A stretch of DNA of 64,000 nucleotides from Psoroptes ovis (GCA_002943765.1 PQWQ01000005.1:3659001-3723000); one strand, 5' to 3'. Positions 26,865-39,070 are shown, counted from the stretch's first letter. Translations and numbers: made by a program. The notes: generated by a model not told the origin, from the sequence alone.

Positions 26865-27669
26865 TAGTATCATCAATGTATCATTATATTGAACACAAAT
26901 GCCAAACCACAAATGATAATCATTGTCAAAGTAGATATTTTTCTTTCCTAATCAATAAAGTATAGTCTTTGAAATTAAGAAATATACCCTTTTTTTTACC
27001 CGAAAAGATAATTCAAATAAATGAAATTATAAATGTGAAATTCGCATGAAAATCGTACTCAATGTTTCAATATTCACCAAATTAAATCTTGAATGGAATC
27101 AAATGGAATCATGAATCGAAGAATAGACTTGAAATTCTTAGAAATTCTTTGGAATTTTCTCTGTGTTTCTATGGTCTCGAGTTTTCTGGGAAAATAAAGC
27201 CTGTTTAAATAAATATTAATATTCTAATTCCTCTGATTTTGTTTCTATATTCCTGTTGTAACATAAGCTGATTTTCAAATGATTATCGATTCTCTCTCGA
27301 AGAGGTTATAATCTGTTTATTTTCTTAAAGATTATTATCATCTTATAAGAATTAAACCCCTCTGAATTCCTTGTTATTTCTTCATTCATTTCTTCATTCA
27401 TATTCATTCATTCATTCATTCAACGATATACGATTGTTGATCATTTTGTATTTATTAATATTTATGTACAAGTTTTCTATGGTAAACATTTGTATGTTTC
27501 TTTCAATTCTTTTTCAAAGTAATTTGGTCTATAATAGAATTATTCTAGGGTTTTCCAAGGTTTGATTCTGTGTATTGATGATGATGATGTTTAATGTGTT
27601 TACATTATTTGATTAATGTTGCGAATGAATGAATGAGCGAACAAAGCATAGAAAAATATTCAATAAATA

Positions 27670-27749
27670 TTAGTTTGTCCGAAAAGTTCTGGCCGATTTT
27701 CATGAGCGACTCTATTGATTAAACCGAAGGAACTTTTCGGACAACCTTA
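27670..27749 (+). repeat. MITE family A, forward
   Basis: TA both sides. Faces the reverse copy at 27865 across 115 bp. Confidence 0.93.
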
Positions 27750-27864
27750 TAGACTAATAAATAATAATAAATTGAAAACAAATAGACTTGGAAATAAATA
27801 AACAAATAAATGAAGAAAACAAAAACCGAATAAAAAGCCAAAGGCTATTGTCAATAAATATGTA

Positions 27865-27949
27865 TTAGGTTGTGGTCCGAAAAGTTTATTCCGCTTAATC
27901 AATCGAGAGTTGTTCATGAAAATCGGCCAAAATTTTTCGGACAACTTAA
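27865..27949 (-). repeat. MITE family A, reverse, triplet-expanded
   Basis: Left end TTAGGTTGTGGTCCG has an extra triplet; TA on left only. Confidence 0.92.
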
Positions 27950-28076
27950 TGGAAAAAAATGAAAGATGTGAACCAGTGTGTAACAATGTTTCTTTTATTT
28001 GTTTTCAATCTATTTCCATTCATTTATTTATTTGCCATCCAATTTTCAATGACATTCCATCGTATCGATTCATTCA

Positions 28077-28349
28077 ATGGAATTCAACGAAATCCATAAA
28101 CAAATTTTTGGTTTTCCAATGCACGCAACGAAATGTGGGCCCGAACGAAAATTTATGAAATTTAAATGGATCCGACAATTTACAGGAGCCAATTTTATCA
28201 ATTTTTTCGGGTTCCCAATGCCCCCATTTGTACACGATTTAAGAAATGATTTAAATGAAAATAAATCGAAAATCGGGTCCCAAAAATCCCCGGAAGAAAC
28301 CGGAAAAAAACAACCAGATTGTAGCCCGAGAATGCACGGAATTTTTTAA
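28077..28349 (+). CDS. Orphan ORF, 90 aa, doubtful
   Basis: ATG-started frame of 90 codons in a pocket less AT-rich than its surroundings, using many C- and G-ending codons. It contains two similar pieces (FGFPMHATKCGPE and FGFPMPPFVHD). No signal peptide, membrane segment or known domain is seen, and splice sites were not resolved. It may be a chance ORF in a degraded sequence. Confidence 0.15.
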   Translation: MEFNEIHKQIFGFPMHATKCGPERKFMKFKWIRQFTGANFINFFGFPMPPFVHDLRNDLNENKSKIGSQKSPEETGKKQPDCSPRMHGIF

Positions 28350-28561
28350 GGGAAAAAATTCCAAAATCAAAAATGATTATTTCATTGCTTCATCGATTAC
28401 ATTGATCATACATATTCATAAACATTTTGTATACAAAAAAAAAATTTTTTCAAATTCCGGTTGAAAAAATATGTTGAAACACATACATACAAATAAATAT
28501 AAATAAATAGAAAATCGATTATTTTATGAACGATAATTCATTTGGATAATTCATAAAAATA

Positions 28562-28643
28562 TTAGTGTTGTCCGAAAAGTTCTGACCGATTTTCATGAGC
28601 CGACTCTATTGATTAAGCGGAATGAACATTTCGGACAACCTAT
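28562..28643 (+). repeat. MITE family A, forward
   Basis: TA on left. Right arm ACATTTCGGACAACC. Faces the reverse copy at 28759. Confidence 0.92.
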
Positions 28644-28758
28644 TATAAATGGAATAAAAAAAAAATATGATGAATAAATATAAATGGCTTCAAATAATAA
28701 TAATTTCTTTTGCCATCGATTGATGTTTGAATCATTTGTTTTCAAATTATTATAAATA

Positions 28759-28839
28759 TTAGATTGTCCGAAAAATTCATTCAGCTTAATCAATAAAGTT
28801 GCTGAATGAAAATCGGCTAAAACTTTTTGGACAAGCTAA
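28759..28839 (-). repeat. MITE family A, reverse
   Basis: TA on left; right end TTTTTGGACAAGCTAA. Confidence 0.91.
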
Positions 28840-29131
28840 TTACATTGAAATATGAATAAAGTGAAAATCAATATAATCAATAGAAACATAATAATCAATA
28901 ATCATTATGATGTGATCATTGAATATTTATTAATTTATTGTCAATTATAATCGATATTATCACATAAATATCGGCTGATTATGATCAATTATTGTCAATG
29001 ATCATTGATGATTCGAGCGATGATCATTGATGATAGTTCATTTGATTGTTTTCCATTCTGAAATTTCAATTTTCACATTGATTTTCATTGGGTTTGATTT
29101 TGCTTAATTTTTTTATCATGAATCAAAAATA

Positions 29132-29211
29132 TTCGGTTGTCCGCAAAGTTTTTGCCGATTTTCATGAGCAACTCTATTGATTAATCGGCAAGAATTTTTC
29201 GGACAACCTTA
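29132..29211 (+). repeat. MITE family A with C-like inner arms
   Basis: TA both sides. Has the family A core (GAGCAACTCTATTGATTAA), but the arms continue pairing as in C (TTTTGCCGAT / ATCGGCAAGA). Confidence 0.92.
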
Positions 29212-29464
29212 TATATTTCATTCAATGAATGAAATATGATCTAATTGATCATTGAAGTATTGAATCTATGGAGAATTCAATGATTTGAAATTCATAAATT
29301 TCGCACTCAGAATCCAAAATGATTTCTAATAGATCACTGTGGCTGTGTTCCAACAGTCATTCGGGCATTCGTATCCCGATTTCTTGGCCATTTGAAATCA
29401 TTCATCAATTTTTGTTGTTGTTGTTGTTGTTGTTCAGCTTCAAAATCAAAATTATCGAAATATA

Positions 29465-29544
29465 TTTGGCTGTCCGAAAAGTTCATTCCGCTTAATCAAT
29501 AGAGTTGTACGTGAAATTTGGCCAAAACTTTTCGGACAACCTAA
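29465..29544 (-). repeat. MITE family A, reverse
   Basis: TA on left; core GAGTTGTACGTGAAATTTGGCC. Confidence 0.91.
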
Positions 29545-29709
29545 ATAATTCGGCCATATATGAATCATTCAATTGTTTCAATTTCATTGTTCATTCATTC
29601 ATTCATTCATTCAAATAGTCGATTGATTTTTATTGTCAAAATGATTATATTAATTCATTCAAAAGATGATGATGATGATTGGTATGATTTATGTTCATTT
29701 ATTTATATA

Positions 29710-29788
29710 TTAAGTTGTCCGAAAAGTTCTGGCCGATTTCTATTAGCAACTCTATTGATTAAGCGAAATGAACTTTCGGACATCTTTA
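29710..29788 (+). repeat. MITE family A, forward
   Basis: TA both sides; right arm shortened and degraded (CTTTCGGACATCTTTA). Confidence 0.9.
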
Positions 29789-30596
29789 TAAATGAATGAA
29801 TCAAAAAATATATTTGAATTGATTATAAATATATGCGTATTGAAATACACATATTTAACGGATATGGTTGGCCACCACCACCACCAACACTACCATCAAC
29901 ATTTTCTATAGTCTTTATCACCATTATCTTATCATTATCTTCGATCAATAAGATGATGATGATGCTTGGATATTTATAAGAAATCATCATTGTATAATCA
30001 TTGCTATTTATATCTGGCCATGAAATGCTTTTTTGCACAAATGTCTTTTGAGGACCATAAGAACAACAGTACATCAAACGACAACAACAACAACTTTGGA
30101 AGATATTTTTTTTTTCTTAAACCGAATGAAAGATCCAAGAAAATTTCAAGAATAAATTCTGCAAGGATAAGCAGAATATTTTGCAAAATATTCCATTTTC
30201 TTATAAGGAAATTGTTCTTGAAATTGTTCGAATGATTAAGAATTCTCCTTGTTCTTGCTTGAAATCTTTATTAATTCAATTATTGAATATAAGACGCTTG
30301 AATCGATTTACTGGGTCAATATTATTGTGTGATCAATTCATCTTAAATCTAAATCTATTAAAACTTGAAAACTTTAAAATGATTTTTTCAAAGGAAAATA
30401 TTCAAATCTTTAAGAAAAGCGACTTAATAAAAGTTTTTTTTTGAGAAAAATAAATGTTTCGATTCAAATTGAATGAGTATTTCATGAATAAATAAATCAA
30501 AAAATTATTTTCTCAAAATTTTTATTATGACAATTATTATCAACAATAACAATGAATGGTAACATCTGTCACATTTTGTTTTTGATGATAAAATAT

Positions 30597-30681
30597 TTTG
30601 GTTGTTGTCCATAAAGTTTTGACCAATTTTCATTGAACAACTCTATTCGATTATCCAGCCAGAACTTTTCGGACAACCTAA
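30597..30681 (+). repeat. MITE family A, forward, triplet-expanded
   Basis: Left end GGTTGTTGTCCATAAAG; right consensus with TA. Core CGATTATCCAGCCAG is divergent. Confidence 0.91.
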
Positions 30682-32296
30682 TACAATAATATTGATCAAG
30701 ATGTGATGGTCAAGCTTATTATTATCGAAATCAATCAAGATATCAATGCATTGTGTCTCTGGGTTTGAGCATGGTAACTTTGGACCATTCAAAGTGGAAA
30801 AAGATGGCACCAAACAAACAAGAATCAATCGATTATCAAATACAAGATCAGATATAGTGACAATGATGATGGTGATAATATCACTGAAACATATTCACAT
30901 TTTATTGTTTTGTGAAAAACACCAAATGACTGATGATCACAGTGGTGAATGGCTGATGATGATGATGATAATCAATACTTCAACCAAATGAAATACAGCC
31001 GAAATGGCATCGAAAAAATCGATATCAGAGCATCCATTCTGTGGCACTCAGCCATTCATTGATTCATTGGTTTTTTTTCGTTTTCCCATCATAATTGTTG
31101 TTATTATTATTAAAATTAATTGCAAAAATTCAAACCCATTCATTGTATTAAACACGATAATTTGTTGTTGTCAAATCATTAATTATTAAATATTATTGTT
31201 TCATGAATTTCACCGAAATTTTTGGAGAAAAAAATCAGTGGATTTTTTTCTCAGAGATTTTTAGCCGAGTTGATTCAAGAAATTAAAGGCAAATATCCAT
31301 AATCGATTCAGTCCATATTCAATTCAATGCAATCATATTCAAAATATGTTTTTATTCTCGTCTTAAAGAAATGTAAAAATCGATTTTTTTTCTTCAGTTT
31401 TTGAAAATTTTATTTTCATTTCCATTTTGTCATCATTTGATATTAGCCTTTTATTCGAAGAAATTCTTTCAAGAAAAAGCATATGGAATCCAAGAAATGG
31501 TCCAAAAAAAAAAGGAATTACTGGTCATGTATTTTCGTATGTATATATGGTTGAACAATCAGCGAAAAAAAAACAAAAACAAAGCAACCAAAACATAAAC
31601 AAGTGAATAAAACAATGGTCATCATGATGATAATCGACCCATTTGAACGAAATTATTATTATTATGAAATGTACCATTTTTTAAAAATAGATTTTTCAGA
31701 ACTAAGAAAATAATCTTAAAGAAAAATAAGCGAAGAAATTTTTTCCATATTTTCCATTCAATTTGAATGTATTGTTGTTTGTATGTTTGGCTTGAATTAA
31801 AGACTTTCTTAAAGACGTTTTCAACATAATTCACAGAATTTCTCGAAGAATAATTCTTTGATATTCTTCCATTCAGCCAAGTTAAAATGTGTCACCCAGA
31901 AGAAATTCTTTATTGACGTCATAATCATTTCTAGATTTTCAAAGATTTTGGAAAAAATTGAAGACTTTGTACATTTAAATGCTTTCGAATGTTTCTAAGC
32001 TGGGTTCGTTTGGATCCGTTTGGACTCGTTTGAGCCCTTTATTCGTTTCAAATTATCGCTGAATGACAATCTAAGAAATTTTTCTTGGAAATTTCGGTTT
32101 GAAATTTTCATTTGAAATTTCTTTGTTTTATTCTTGGAAATTTTCCCGAAATTCTTTGAAACAATATGTGAATATTTGCCAACACTTACATCCAACAGTT
32201 CATTTGAACTTTATATTGTTCAAAGCGTTTATTTCAATTCATTTCATTTCCCAAATCATTTTGATTCATGAAACAATTCAATTCAATGTATTATTA

Positions 32297-32376
32297 TTAA
32301 GTTGTCCGAAAAGTTTTAACCGATTTTCATGAACAACTCTATTGATTAAGCCAAATGAACTTTTCGGACAATCTAA
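32297..32376 (+). repeat. MITE family A, forward
   Basis: 80 bp, TA both sides, arms almost intact. Confidence 0.93.
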
Positions 32377-32704
32377 TAGAAATATTTTCGAATAAATTGG
32401 CGCCAATTTATATTATTTTAAATTATCCATTTTATTATTATTTTGAACAACAACAACTACGACAATTGACAACGATAATTAGACATGGAACATTTTTCGC
32501 CATCAAGAATGGCTATTTTAACCAATTTCCAACCAAATTTTCTTTATGTATTACCCGTTTAGTAAAGTAGATCCATGTTCAAATAGTTTTAAGAATTAAT
32601 ACTTGTAATAATAATTACAATCAGTCATTTTTTCAAAAGCAAATCGTTTGTTCACTTTGTCATCATCATCATCATCATCATCATCATAATCGGTTAAATA
32701 AATA

Positions 32705-32786
32705 TTAGGTTGTCCGAAAAGTTCATTCTGCTTAATCAATAGAGTTGCTCACTGAAAATCGGCCAGAACTTTTCGGACAACCCCGA
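32705..32786 (-). repeat. MITE family A, reverse
   Basis: TA on left; right end CAACCCCGA blurred. Confidence 0.91.
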
Positions 32787-32965
32787 TTATATGGCAAATA
32801 AATTTGTTCGGTGCCTTGTAGAACAATGATGGTCGATGGATGGATGGACATTTACTCGGGATTTCTGGTCGAAATTAATCGATAAATAGTCGAGGCTCAA
32901 AGTAAAACGAACGAAACGAAGAAAATCATTGAATATTGATTTATGATGAATCATTTTTCTTTGTA

Positions 32966-33046
32966 TTGGGTTGTCCGAAAAGTTTTTGCCGAATTTTCAC
33001 ATGTTTTTCAATTAGTAAATCGGCCAAAACTTTCAGGACAACCTAA
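32966..33046. repeat. MITE family C
   Basis: TA both sides. Inner arms TTTTGCCGAATTTT / AAATCGGCCAAAA; right arm mutated to TTTCAGGACAACC. Confidence 0.9.
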
Positions 33047-33777
33047 TATATATTTCATGCCACTAACTAACTAACTAAGATGATGGCAAATCATCATCAT
33101 TGAAAAATCATTTCCCGAAATACAGTAAAATACTCGGTGAAATAATTTAAGAAAAATGAAAAAGTTTTTCTTCAAACGAAACAAACAAATCCATGTAAAA
33201 TCCAATCCAATTCAATTTTTGTGGAATTTTTCCTTGGATTTGTCAAAGAAACAATCGAAGATCCGATGTGGAAAATTGAATCGAATTGGATCCAAGCATA
33301 GGAAATAATGGATAATTTCTTGTGTTTCATTTAATTTCTTTCTTTAAAAAATCGTTAAGTAATTGTACACTGTGTTTACATGGAAATATAAATTTTAAGA
33401 AGAAAATAAGAAATTTTAAAATCTTCAAATTTTAAGATTTTGTTCCTTATTTGACAGAAATAAATGTTTTCAAATGTTCTAGATGAATGTACCCGAGAAA
33501 CCTGTGAAATGGAATTTTCGGCCCAAAAAAAACATTTGTGGAAAATTCCCGTTGAAATACAGAGGAATTGTGAAATTTTTCCAGAGATTTTCTCAAAGAA
33601 TTTCTTCAAAGATTTCTTTAAGAATTTTTTTCGGGTAAATTTCCAAGACATTTCTTTCAATTTTTTTTGAAAAACTCGAAATTTTAATCCATTCTTCAAT
33701 GATTATGATTTCACTGATGATAAGTATACGGACCAAACAAACAAAAATAAAAATAAACACAAATATCACATGTTTCG

Positions 33778-33814
33778 ACATTTTGAAAATTGTGTAACAC
33801 AATTTTCAAAATGT
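33778..33814. repeat. Perfect 17-bp hairpin, 3-nt loop
   Basis: ACATTTTGAAAATTGTG, loop TAA, then its exact reverse complement. No TTAGG-type ends. Confidence 0.9.
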
Positions 33815-35101
33815 GTTATCATTATTTAGATTATATGTTTTCTATAAGGATAATTTTACAAATGTTTCTGCCGAGAAACCGGGGACCCTTGGAAATGTTT
33901 AAAAATGTGTATAATTTACACTGTCAATAGACAATACAATGAGATACGATAAGACTCAATGGACTCAATAAAATAGTGTCAATTCAATTCAATCGGCCTA
34001 AAAGTAAAAGTTTTTTGCCACAGTTTTTTGGCCACAATTTTCTTGTTTTTGGTACCAAATATATGTGTGGTATATAATCTTAGATAAAAATTGATGATTA
34101 TATTGATATAATTGTATATTTATATTTTTACAATTTTTTTAAAGAATTTTACCCTTGGTAATTTCTATGATAATAACAATGTTACTATTACTATCATCAA
34201 TATACATTGGTCCATTCACTTTAAAATTTTCAACATTTAGTTTCGGAAATTTCAAGCTACAAACTGTATTAACAATGTTTGTCGAATGAATTTCTTGCGA
34301 AAACATTGTTGGAAAATCTAGGTCCTCGAACTATAATGGATTAGAACTTACTTTGAATATATAATGATCAATTTTTAAATCAAAATCAATTGATTTTAAA
34401 ATCACCAGAATCAAAAATCGGAAAAAAATGAATTTTCATATTTTCCCGCCAATAATAGATTGAAGTATTATTGGCTTGCAATAATAATAAATGTTGGAAA
34501 AAAAAGATTTTATCTTTAATGGAATTTATTTTCTTTATTTTGCTTCACAGTAAATTGCCATTTTAGCGGTCAAATTGGAAAAAACCATTGACCAAAGCCA
34601 AACGATAAAAATATTATTATTATTGATGGATGAATGGAATAAAGAGGAAAAACATCAAACAACCACCAAGTACTTATCTTTATGGCTTGGTTTATACACA
34701 CAAAACCAAACGAATAATGATAATATCTTTGAAAATGAAAATTCTATGAACATTAATTCTACATGATGAATTCTATTGAAATTCAATTTGTCCATTTTAT
34801 TTTGGCCCCATCATCATTTCATCAATGAAAGTGATTGACAATTTTATTTTCTTTTGATCATCGAAGAAATATTAAGAAATATCAAAATTTTCTTGGAACC
34901 AAAAAACAAATTACTTTGACTGAAAATGATTTTTATTCGAAAAAAATATAATGGAAAAATCGAATTTCAATTGAGTCTATGGACCGTTGTCCAAGATTTG
35001 ATGATTATTCAATGAGATTTATGATCGATCGATTGATTGGTTTGATTTGAGATATTTCAATTTAAATTTGAATGATTTGGATTCATTTAAAAATTGAATC
35101 T

Positions 35102-35541
35102 TTAGTCGATATTGTCGGGGTTATCATTGATATTATCATCATCGTCATTATCATTAATTAATTGGTCCAATTCAATTTTAAATTTTTCAAAATTTTCAAT
35201 ATCATTTAATAATTTTTGATTATATTGTTTGAATAATCGATATTCTTCGGATAATTCTTCATTGAAATCGATAATTTTTTCCAATTGCAGCCGTAATTGT
35301 TCATTTAGATTTTTAATTTCAGCAATTTTCAATTGATATTGTTTATAATTATTATTATTATTAGATTTGTGAAGATTTTTTGATTTATTTTTAGTAAAAA
35401 AATTGGCCAATATTCGAGAAACTTTTGAACGTAGACCATCATGATCTTTGCTGAAATTATTTGCATTTTTTATTATTGAATTTTGATTATTATTATCATC
35501 TGTCATTTTTGATTGATCAAAATTGATTGTTTTTTGATTAA
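35102..35541 (-). CDS. Exon of an unrecognised acidic coiled-coil protein
   Basis: I do not recognise the protein. Starting at the first ATG (35506), the frame gives 134 residues ending at TAA. It has an Asn/Asp-rich N-terminus, a basic stretch (SKVSRILANFFTKNKSKNLHK), then about 60 residues with leucine/isoleucine heptad spacing (IAEIKNLNEQLRLQLEKI and onward to ELDQLI), and a poly-acidic NDDDDN tail. A good 3' splice site, TTTTCTCACAG, lies just upstream at 35542-35552 and the frame stays open across it. There may be an upstream exon, either untranslated or coding. It sits in the longest MITE-free gap of the window. A dimerising coiled-coil scaffold is a guess from sequence character only; a single-exon small gene is equally possible. 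Confidence 0.5.
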
Positions 35542-36861
35542 TCTGTGAGAAAATATTAATAATCAAAAATGATTTGAATCAAAAAATGTTTTGAAAATTT
35601 AAAAAATTCAAATTCAAAAATTGTTTTGATCACGTGTTTCACATGTGATTTAATGGTCAATTCATAAAGGACGTCTGCAAATAAATAAAAAATTCGAAAA
35701 ATTATTTGAAAAAATGAACTCATATTTATTGAATTTATTTTTGATTTTTTATTATTTTGGCCAAAATCAAATCAAATAAAACATTGATAAAAAAAACTTG
35801 AATAAGCTTGTGCAATAAACTTGAATGTTTTCATATTTTATTTTCGAAATTTATTTATTTGTAATGAAATTTGAACGAAAACATCAGAAAATTTGCAGAA
35901 AGCAATGAATTTACCGAGCATACAACAACAATCATAATAATAATAAATTGAAATGAAATGAAATAATAAAAATTCCCATTGGAATTTTGTGATAAAAAAA
36001 AAGCTCAAAAAAGTCTTAAGAAACTGTGAAAAAAAGCCCTGAGAAACTGTAAAAATAGGCCCGAGAAATATCTGAAACAAATTTGTGCATCCGACAACAA
36101 CAACAACAACAATCCATCGAATCTATTTGTTTGTTATCTATGAAAAAAAAATATGGCCCATAGAAAACATGGCCCAAAATATTTGCAAATCAACAAAAAC
36201 TGAAGCAAAAACAACGAAAAACAACTAAGAACAGCTTTTAATCATTTGATGGCAGCCATCCATCCATTCATTCATTCATTGGTAAGTTGTTTTTTTCATT
36301 CATTTTCTTAATTCAAATTGTAATAATAATAAGAAGATTCGTGGAAACAAATGAGAAAATTTTGACTCGTTTTTATCCTAACTTACGTTATGACATTTGA
36401 ATATATATTATATTTACAAATTGCAATTATATATTTTTGAATATTTCAAGCAATGTTTTCGAAGAATTGCTTTTGCAATGATAGATATATCGATGTGTTC
36501 TTACCCAGTATGCTTATTTCAATATGCAAAATTAACAAGCGACCAAACAAAAATCATTGAATACTTGAATTCTTAAGACTTGAATTCTTGAAACTATTCC
36601 AGATGATCAGATGTAAAAATTATTGATTTCAATCATTGAAATTAATCGATTTCAATCCACCTCAAAGATGAATTGCTAATAATAATTTCAAGGAAGAATT
36701 TCAGATCCTTAAATTCGCATAAATTCGCTTCAAACTTCGAAATCATTTCGATTTCGTTTGCATAATCGAATGACAATTGTTTCAAATATATATATTAAAA
36801 TATTTGGAAATATTTCAAAAATAATAACTAATTAACAAACAATATTCGATCGATTTATATA

Positions 36862-36947
36862 TTAGTTCTTGTCCCATAAGTTTTTGCTGTTTTTCGAATG
36901 AAAAAAAAAAAATTTAAAAAACGGCAAAAACTTATGGGACAACCCAA
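36862..36947. repeat. MITE family B
   Basis: TA both sides. GTCCCATAAGTTTTTGCTG pairs with CGGCAAAAACTTATGGGAC; the A-rich loop is slightly longer than in other copies. First MITE after a 3.8 kb gap. Confidence 0.94.
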
Positions 36948-37401
36948 TATATTTTCGTGAGATATTTTTGTATTATTTTATATTTGTATATTGATAAATG
37001 AATGAATCAATAGTCCAAGGTTTTTGGTTTTTTGAATGAATGTTTGATTCATTCATTCATTCATTCAATGATTGAATGCAAAAATCATTATGAATAAACA
37101 TCATAATGGACTTCGAATTCTGACCTAAAGAAGAATCAAGAATTCAAATTCAATTGAATTCATTTGTATTGATTCATATCAATTTTGGCTGTTTGATTCA
37201 TTTGAATTAATGTGAAATCCATTATTATATTTATTCGTATTCATATTCATCATATTTTGAAATTCTCTTTCGATTCCGGGCATCCAAAAATCAAAATGTG
37301 AATATGTGTGTGTGTATTAATCAAAAATTTTTTGCACAATCAAATTATGCAAAAATTTGTCCGAATATGAATGGAAGAAATTGTTACATTTTCAAATTGT
37401 A

Positions 37402-37485
37402 TTAAGCTGTCCGGAAAGTTTTTGCCAATTTTCATTGAACAACTCTATTGTGATTAGCCCGAATGAACTTTTCGGACAACCCAAT
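37402..37485 (+). repeat. MITE family A, forward
   Basis: TA on left; left arm CCGGAAAGTTTTTGCC, right edge CAACCCAA uncertain by a base. Confidence 0.91.
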
Positions 37486-37649
37486 TAGAAATATTGCATT
37501 TTGCTCTTTGTAGTTTTCCAGTTTCAGAATTCTTTAGTTGAAATGCATACATAATGGTCAACTATTCCGGATATCAAATTCGGTTATCCTTATCAACAGC
37601 AGCAGCAACAACAACAGTAGCTGCCAGTGATCCAAAAGTCAAACATATA

Positions 37650-37730
37650 TTACGTTGTCCTGAAAGTTCTCACCGATTTTCATGAGCAACTCTTTACGAT
37701 TAAGCAGAATGAACTTTTCGGACAACCTAA
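37650..37730 (+). repeat. MITE family A, forward
   Basis: Left end TTACGTTGTCCTGAAAG, right arm consensus. Confidence 0.91.
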
Positions 37731-37791
37731 ATATACAAAAATAATGTCGATATCAATGTTCAATGTCCGAACAATTATTTTAAATAATTCA

Positions 37792-37850
37792 ATTTTTATT
37801 TTTATTTTTATTTTTATTTTTATTTTTATTTTTATTTTTATTTTTATTTT
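37792..37850. repeat. Hexanucleotide (TTTTTA)n
   Basis: About nine uninterrupted units, next to the MITE at 37650. Confidence 0.9.
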
Positions 37851-37999
37851 TTTCTGTGAATGAAAAGGTCAAAATACTGTGAATGTGAAACTGACTGATT
37901 CACAGACTGAGAGACTGATGACCGGATATATTCTATTTTGTTGTTGCTGGAACGATTATTTATTCGAATCGTTATTTGAATTGAATCTGAATTGAACCA

Positions 38000-38043
38000 A
38001 ATCGTTTTATTCAATATTTGTATGAATATTGAATAAAACGATT
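38000..38043. repeat. Perfect 19-bp hairpin, 6-nt loop
   Basis: Arms begin AATCGTTTTATTC and end GAATAAAACGATT, loop TGTATG. Not related to the MITE arms. Confidence 0.9.
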
Positions 38044-38239
38044 GTTTAAATTATAGTTTCATTCAATTCTTGTGTGATTTATTCATGATGAATGAATGTA
38101 AAATGCATGTAAAATTCTTGAAAAAAATTCTTTAAGAATTCTGCGACTATGAATAAGCGAAAATGTTTTATAATCATTATTATTATTGCCCATAATCGTT
38201 TTATGAATATTTATGTATACATATCATTCAATATTTGTA

Positions 38240-38320
38240 TTAGGCTGTCCGAAAAGTTTTTGCCGATTATATCGTTGAGGAATTATGAGAAAATCGGCAA
38301 GAACTTATCGGACAACCTAA
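38240..38320. repeat. MITE family C
   Basis: TA both sides. TTTTTGCCGATTATATC ... AAAATCGGCAAGAA, right outer arm CTTATCGGACAACC. Confidence 0.94.
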
Positions 38321-38745
38321 TATTTCCTTGAATAACTAATGAAACCAAAATAAATAAATAAAAATATTTTTGAATATCTTAAATATATCAAAGATGTTTA
38401 GATCTATGCTTAGATATTTCATTGTACAGACATACATTATATGGTACAAATCATACCTACATCTTAAGATATAAATATTTTGAATAATAATAATGATTTT
38501 TAAAAAGAATCCAAAATTGTTTCATTTTAAAAATATGAACAAAAACAACAACCTTAGGCCGAGGCAATGTACCCACCATAGCCTTTTAGAAGCTTTATCA
38601 TTTTTTTAAAAGATGAAAAATTATTCAACTAATAGGATATGATTTTGTTTTTGTCTGAAAGCTTGGTTATAATAGCTGTGTTTATTCATAATATTTTGGG
38701 ACCCTTTTTGTCTGAACTTATATTTCCATTACTTGTTCTTTACTG

Positions 38746-38831
38746 TTAGATTGTCCGAAAAGTTTTGGCCAATTTTCATCGAGCAACTCTATTGTGATTA
38801 AGCTGAATGAACTTTTCGGACAACCACCTAA
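38746..38831 (+). repeat. MITE family A, forward, triplet-expanded
   Basis: Right end CAACCACCTAA with TA; left TTAGATTGTCCG. Confidence 0.93.
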
Positions 38832-39070
38832 TATTTTCCCATAACCAGTATTTTTTGTTCAATTTTGTTCCAAAAAGCAAGAAGCCGAATCATTATTTGA
38901 AATTTTTTCATTTTTTCAAACATTCAATGTGCATCCATTTTTGAATTATGAATGTTTTTTTTGTGCCAAAAAAGAAGAATTTTCCATAAAAATATTTTTC
39001 ACGCTATTCGATTTCCTTTGGATCTTCTTTGTGCATTTCTAAGGCCCACAGTAAATGGCATAGTTTTATA

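Larger units (their letters stand above)
24481..35101. other. Gene-poor stretch with fifteen MITEs
   Basis: Contains T21 (24736-24756), T17 (26481-26497), a GTT run (29411-29433), hairpins at 25985-26033 and 33778-33814, and weak orphan ORFs at 28077 and 30746. No splice-supported gene was found. Confidence 0.45.

Noticed and set aside
34575..34766. 63-codon ORF near the coiled-coil gene
   Set aside because: Low-complexity, Asn/Thr-rich and no splice link to the 35102 exon.
36245..36287. Possible first exon MAAIHPFIHSL before GTAAGT
   Set aside because: The frame is mostly an ATTC tetramer repeat; too short to support without transcripts.
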